Positions 6,574 to 7,768 of a stretch of 7,768 nt of DNA are shown piece after piece. The stretch lies in contig JAILIJ010000087.1 of the NCBI GenBank assembly GCA_024695315.1, positions 1-7,768 of the forward strand. The letters are read 5' to 3'. This DNA comes from Bacteroidaceae bacterium (GTDB taxonomy: Bacteria; Bacteroidota; Bacteroidia; Bacteroidales; Bacteroidaceae). Positions within the stretch are counted from its first letter, which is position 1, and the number at the start of each line of letters is the position of its first letter. Below the pieces are notes generated by a model. That model worked only from the letters and a program-made list of their open reading frames with translations, searched no databases and had not been told where the DNA came from. The position numbers and the translations under genes were made by a program.

Positions 6574-6628
6574 AAAAAAGAGTATGTATCAAAAGTCTTA
6601 GACAGACTACTGATACATCCTCTTTTTT
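6574..6628 (+). terminator. Rho-independent terminator of the carboxylase operon, also able to work on the minus strand
   Basis: GAGTATGTATCA (6580-6591) pairs with TGATACATCCTC (6611-6622) with a single internal mismatch. The loop contains a second small stem, AGTCT (6594-6598) with AGACT (6604-6608). An A-run precedes the stem (6574-6579) and a T-run follows it (6623-6629). The same hairpin read on the minus strand ends in TTTTTTAC, so it can stop transcription from both the carboxylase operon and the convergent cobS gene. Confidence 0.82.
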
Positions 6629-6643
6629 TATATTGACAGATCC

Positions 6644-6698
6644 AAACACTAAGGTCGGATTCCATTATCTACAAATTGGAACCCGACCTTTTGTGTTT
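6644..6698. repeat. Long inverted repeat, possible second terminator
   Basis: AAGGTCGGATTCCA (6651-6664) faces TGGAACCCGACCTT (6677-6690). There is one mismatch on the plus strand, which becomes a G-U wobble on the minus strand. Outer arms AAACAC (6644-6649) and GTGTTT (6693-6698) extend the stem. On the plus strand a T-rich stretch (6696-6711) follows, so it may act as a back-up terminator after the operon. Read on the minus strand the stem is better but no T-run follows. Confidence 0.6.
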
Positions 6699-6768
6699 GT
6701 TATTATTTTTTCAATAGAAGAGCATTTTTTCTGCTCGTTAAACAAAAAGCCATTTAAGAGTATGATTT

Positions 6769-6867
6769 AGTACTCTGCGGGAAAAACTCCAGTACTTTGC
6801 GCATGGTACTGCAGTTTTTTTCGCAAAGTACTGGAGTACCATCCGTATGGTACTGTGAAGTATTACT
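6769..6867. repeat. Cluster of GTAC-centred direct and inverted repeats
   Basis: Two copies of AGTACTnTGCG occur as direct repeats (6769-6779 and 6791-6801, period 22). A perfect 16-bp inverted repeat joins ACTCCAGTACTTTGCG (6786-6801) to CGCAAAGTACTGGAGT (6822-6837). Within it, AGTACCAT (6835-6842) can pair either with ATGGTACT at 6803-6810 or with ATGGTACT at 6847-6854, giving mutually exclusive hairpins. The cluster ends with an imperfect copy, TGAAGTATTA (6856-6865). It lies between convergent genes, downstream of both. It has no coding frame and no transposase nearby. Role unknown. Confidence 0.75.
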
Positions 6868-6982
6868 TTTTCGGGAGAAAAAATTTATGCCAAACACACA
6901 TAATTTGTGCATTTCGTTTTTGCTTTAAATGTTAATTTGTAGTAGACTTGATAGGGGACACTCTGAATAGAGCAGAATATGC

Positions 6983-7768
6983 TTAGATTGAAGGTGTCAT
7001 AACAAAATGTGATAAAACATTTATGAATACGTAAAACGAAGCATAGAATGTTAGTTCGCATAATAGGAACATGGCACCACAGCAGTCGCCTGTATAACCT
7101 TGAATCTTCTTTTTCATGACTTGTACAAGTATGACACGAGTAAGCATTGTTATCATAAGGGCAAAGCAGAAAGGTATTGTCAGCTGGGGAGTAAATAGGT
7201 AAATAATAATATAACATGGCAGTAGGCTTAAGCATAGAGTAGCTATCTTGTCGCTTGTTGGTGTGGTAGCGTATATAAGCCGGTTCTTTGCCTCTGATTC
7301 CTTGCGAGCATAAGGCAGGGCATTTATTATTGTAGAGCTGACGGCTTTGCTCATTACGTCAGCAGAAAAGAATGTCACGGCCATTACCTTTATGATTTCA
7401 CAATGAGAGTAAAATGTTTCTTGTGAGAGCGATACAACGTTATATGTGCTAAATGAAATTGTAATGATATTTAATAGATTATATATTACTATGAAATAGA
7501 ATATAAGTCCCAATACCCCGTATGTACCAATATGTGAATCCTTCATTATCTCTAATGTTCGGTCTTTTGACGTACCTCCACCGAAGCCATCGCAGAAATC
7601 GGCAAGTCCGTCCTCATGAAGTGCACCAGTTATAAGCACGCGAGTGAGTAGCGCTAAAATGATTGCTATGCTCGAAGAAAACATATATGAGAAAACTGCA
7701 TATGATGTAATCATGCTTAGACTTGTTACCCAACCGGCCAATGGCCAAAGTGGAACGACTTTCTCGTA
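6983..7768 (-). CDS. cobS: Adenosylcobinamide-GDP ribazoletransferase (cobalamin synthase), N-terminus cut by window edge
   Basis: The frame is open from the right edge (first visible residues YEKVVPLWPLAGW) to TAA at 6983-6985, 261 residues. CobS proteins are about 250-280 long, so probably only a short N-terminal piece is missing. It is an integral membrane enzyme that joins AdoCbi-GDP (from CobU) to alpha-ribazole or its phosphate to make adenosylcobalamin or its 5'-phosphate. Family motifs are 'LHEDGLADFCDGFGGG' (visible residues 50-65), with acidic residues likely to bind metal and phosphates, 'IMKDSHIGTYG' (74-84) and 'GYTGDCCGA' (224-232). Hydrophobic segments lie at about 27-47, 83-106, 126-148, 175-192, 198-216 and 230-254. 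A TTG at 7741 could be mistaken for the start, but the conserved 'VVPLWPL' continues upstream without interruption. It is on the same strand as cobU, with the carboxylase operon between them on the other strand. Confidence 0.95.
   Translation of the reverse strand, partial: YEKVVPLWPLAGWVTSLSMITSYAVFSYMFSSSIAIILALLTRVLITGALHEDGLADFCDGFGGGTSKDRTLEIMKDSHIGTYGVLGLIFYFIVIYNLLNIITISFSTYNVVSLSQETFYSHCEIIKVMAVTFFSADVMSKAVSSTIINALPYARKESEAKNRLIYATTPTSDKIATLCLSLLPCYIIIYLFTPQLTIPFCFALMITMLTRVILVQVMKKKIQGYTGDCCGAMFLLCELTFYASFYVFINVLSHFVMTPSI

Larger units (their letters stand above)
6542..6982. other. Intergenic region between the convergent pccB and cobS genes
   Basis: No convincing gene. It contains the bidirectional terminator (6574-6628), the second inverted repeat (6644-6698) and the GTAC repeat cluster (6769-6867). 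The stretch 6868-6982 is AT-rich and shows nothing beyond a small dyad, CACATAATTTGTG (6898-6910), too weak to interpret. No promoter matching the phylum consensus was seen. If cobS transcription ends at the first terminator, all of the repeats would lie in the cobS 3' UTR. Confidence 0.6.

Noticed and set aside
6769..6867. CRISPR array
   Set aside because: Repeat units are short, partly inverted and irregularly spaced, with no unique spacers of constant length and no cas genes.
6885..7235. 116-codon minus-strand frame overlapping cobS
   Set aside because: It lies in another frame of the clearly conserved cobS gene, rich in Cys and Tyr without motifs; a shadow frame.
6983..7741. TTG at 7741 as the cobS start
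   Set aside because: Conserved CobS sequence (VVPLWPL) continues in frame upstream to the window edge, so the gene is truncated by the window, not started at TTG.

Overview
The window looks like a Bacteroidales chromosome, most likely Prevotella or a close relative. Promoter-like sites follow the Bacteroidetes pattern (TTTG or TTG, about 19-22 bases, then TAnnTTTG), most starts lack a Shine-Dalgarno sequence, and one gene resembles the DUF4923 secreted proteins common in that order. Genus placement is inference.

Layout from left to right. Positions 2-976 (minus) hold most of a galactitol-type PTS membrane component (EIIC-Gat/GatC), whose C-terminus runs off the left edge. A gap at 977-1308 carries its promoter and a minus-strand terminator for the next gene. 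Positions 1309-1986 (minus) encode a small secreted DUF4923-like protein. Positions 2122-2643 (minus) encode CobU. A divergent regulatory region (2644-3039) then carries a cobU promoter on the minus strand and, on the plus strand, a promoter, a cobalamin riboswitch and a downstream hairpin with a 15-codon upstream ORF. Next comes a three-gene plus-strand operon at 3040-6541: biotin carboxylase, biotin carboxyl carrier protein and carboxyltransferase beta subunit. Together they form a soluble acyl-CoA carboxylase, most likely propionyl-CoA carboxylase/methylmalonyl-CoA-forming. Positions 6542-6982 are gene-free and contain a bidirectional terminator, a second long hairpin and a dense cluster of GTAC-centred inverted repeats. 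CobS (minus) runs from 6983 off the right edge.

The theme is vitamin B12. CobU and CobS carry out the late nucleotide-loop steps of adenosylcobalamin synthesis or salvage, and they flank, on the opposite strand, a carboxylase whose likely product or substrate, methylmalonyl-CoA, is shared with the B12-dependent methylmalonyl-CoA mutase. The carboxylase operon itself sits behind a B12 riboswitch. The most interesting point is therefore direct B12 sensing of a biotin enzyme that does not use B12. The riboswitch appears to act through a hairpin whose loop can pair with an aptamer loop and whose stem contains the start codon of a tiny ORF that overlaps the accC start.
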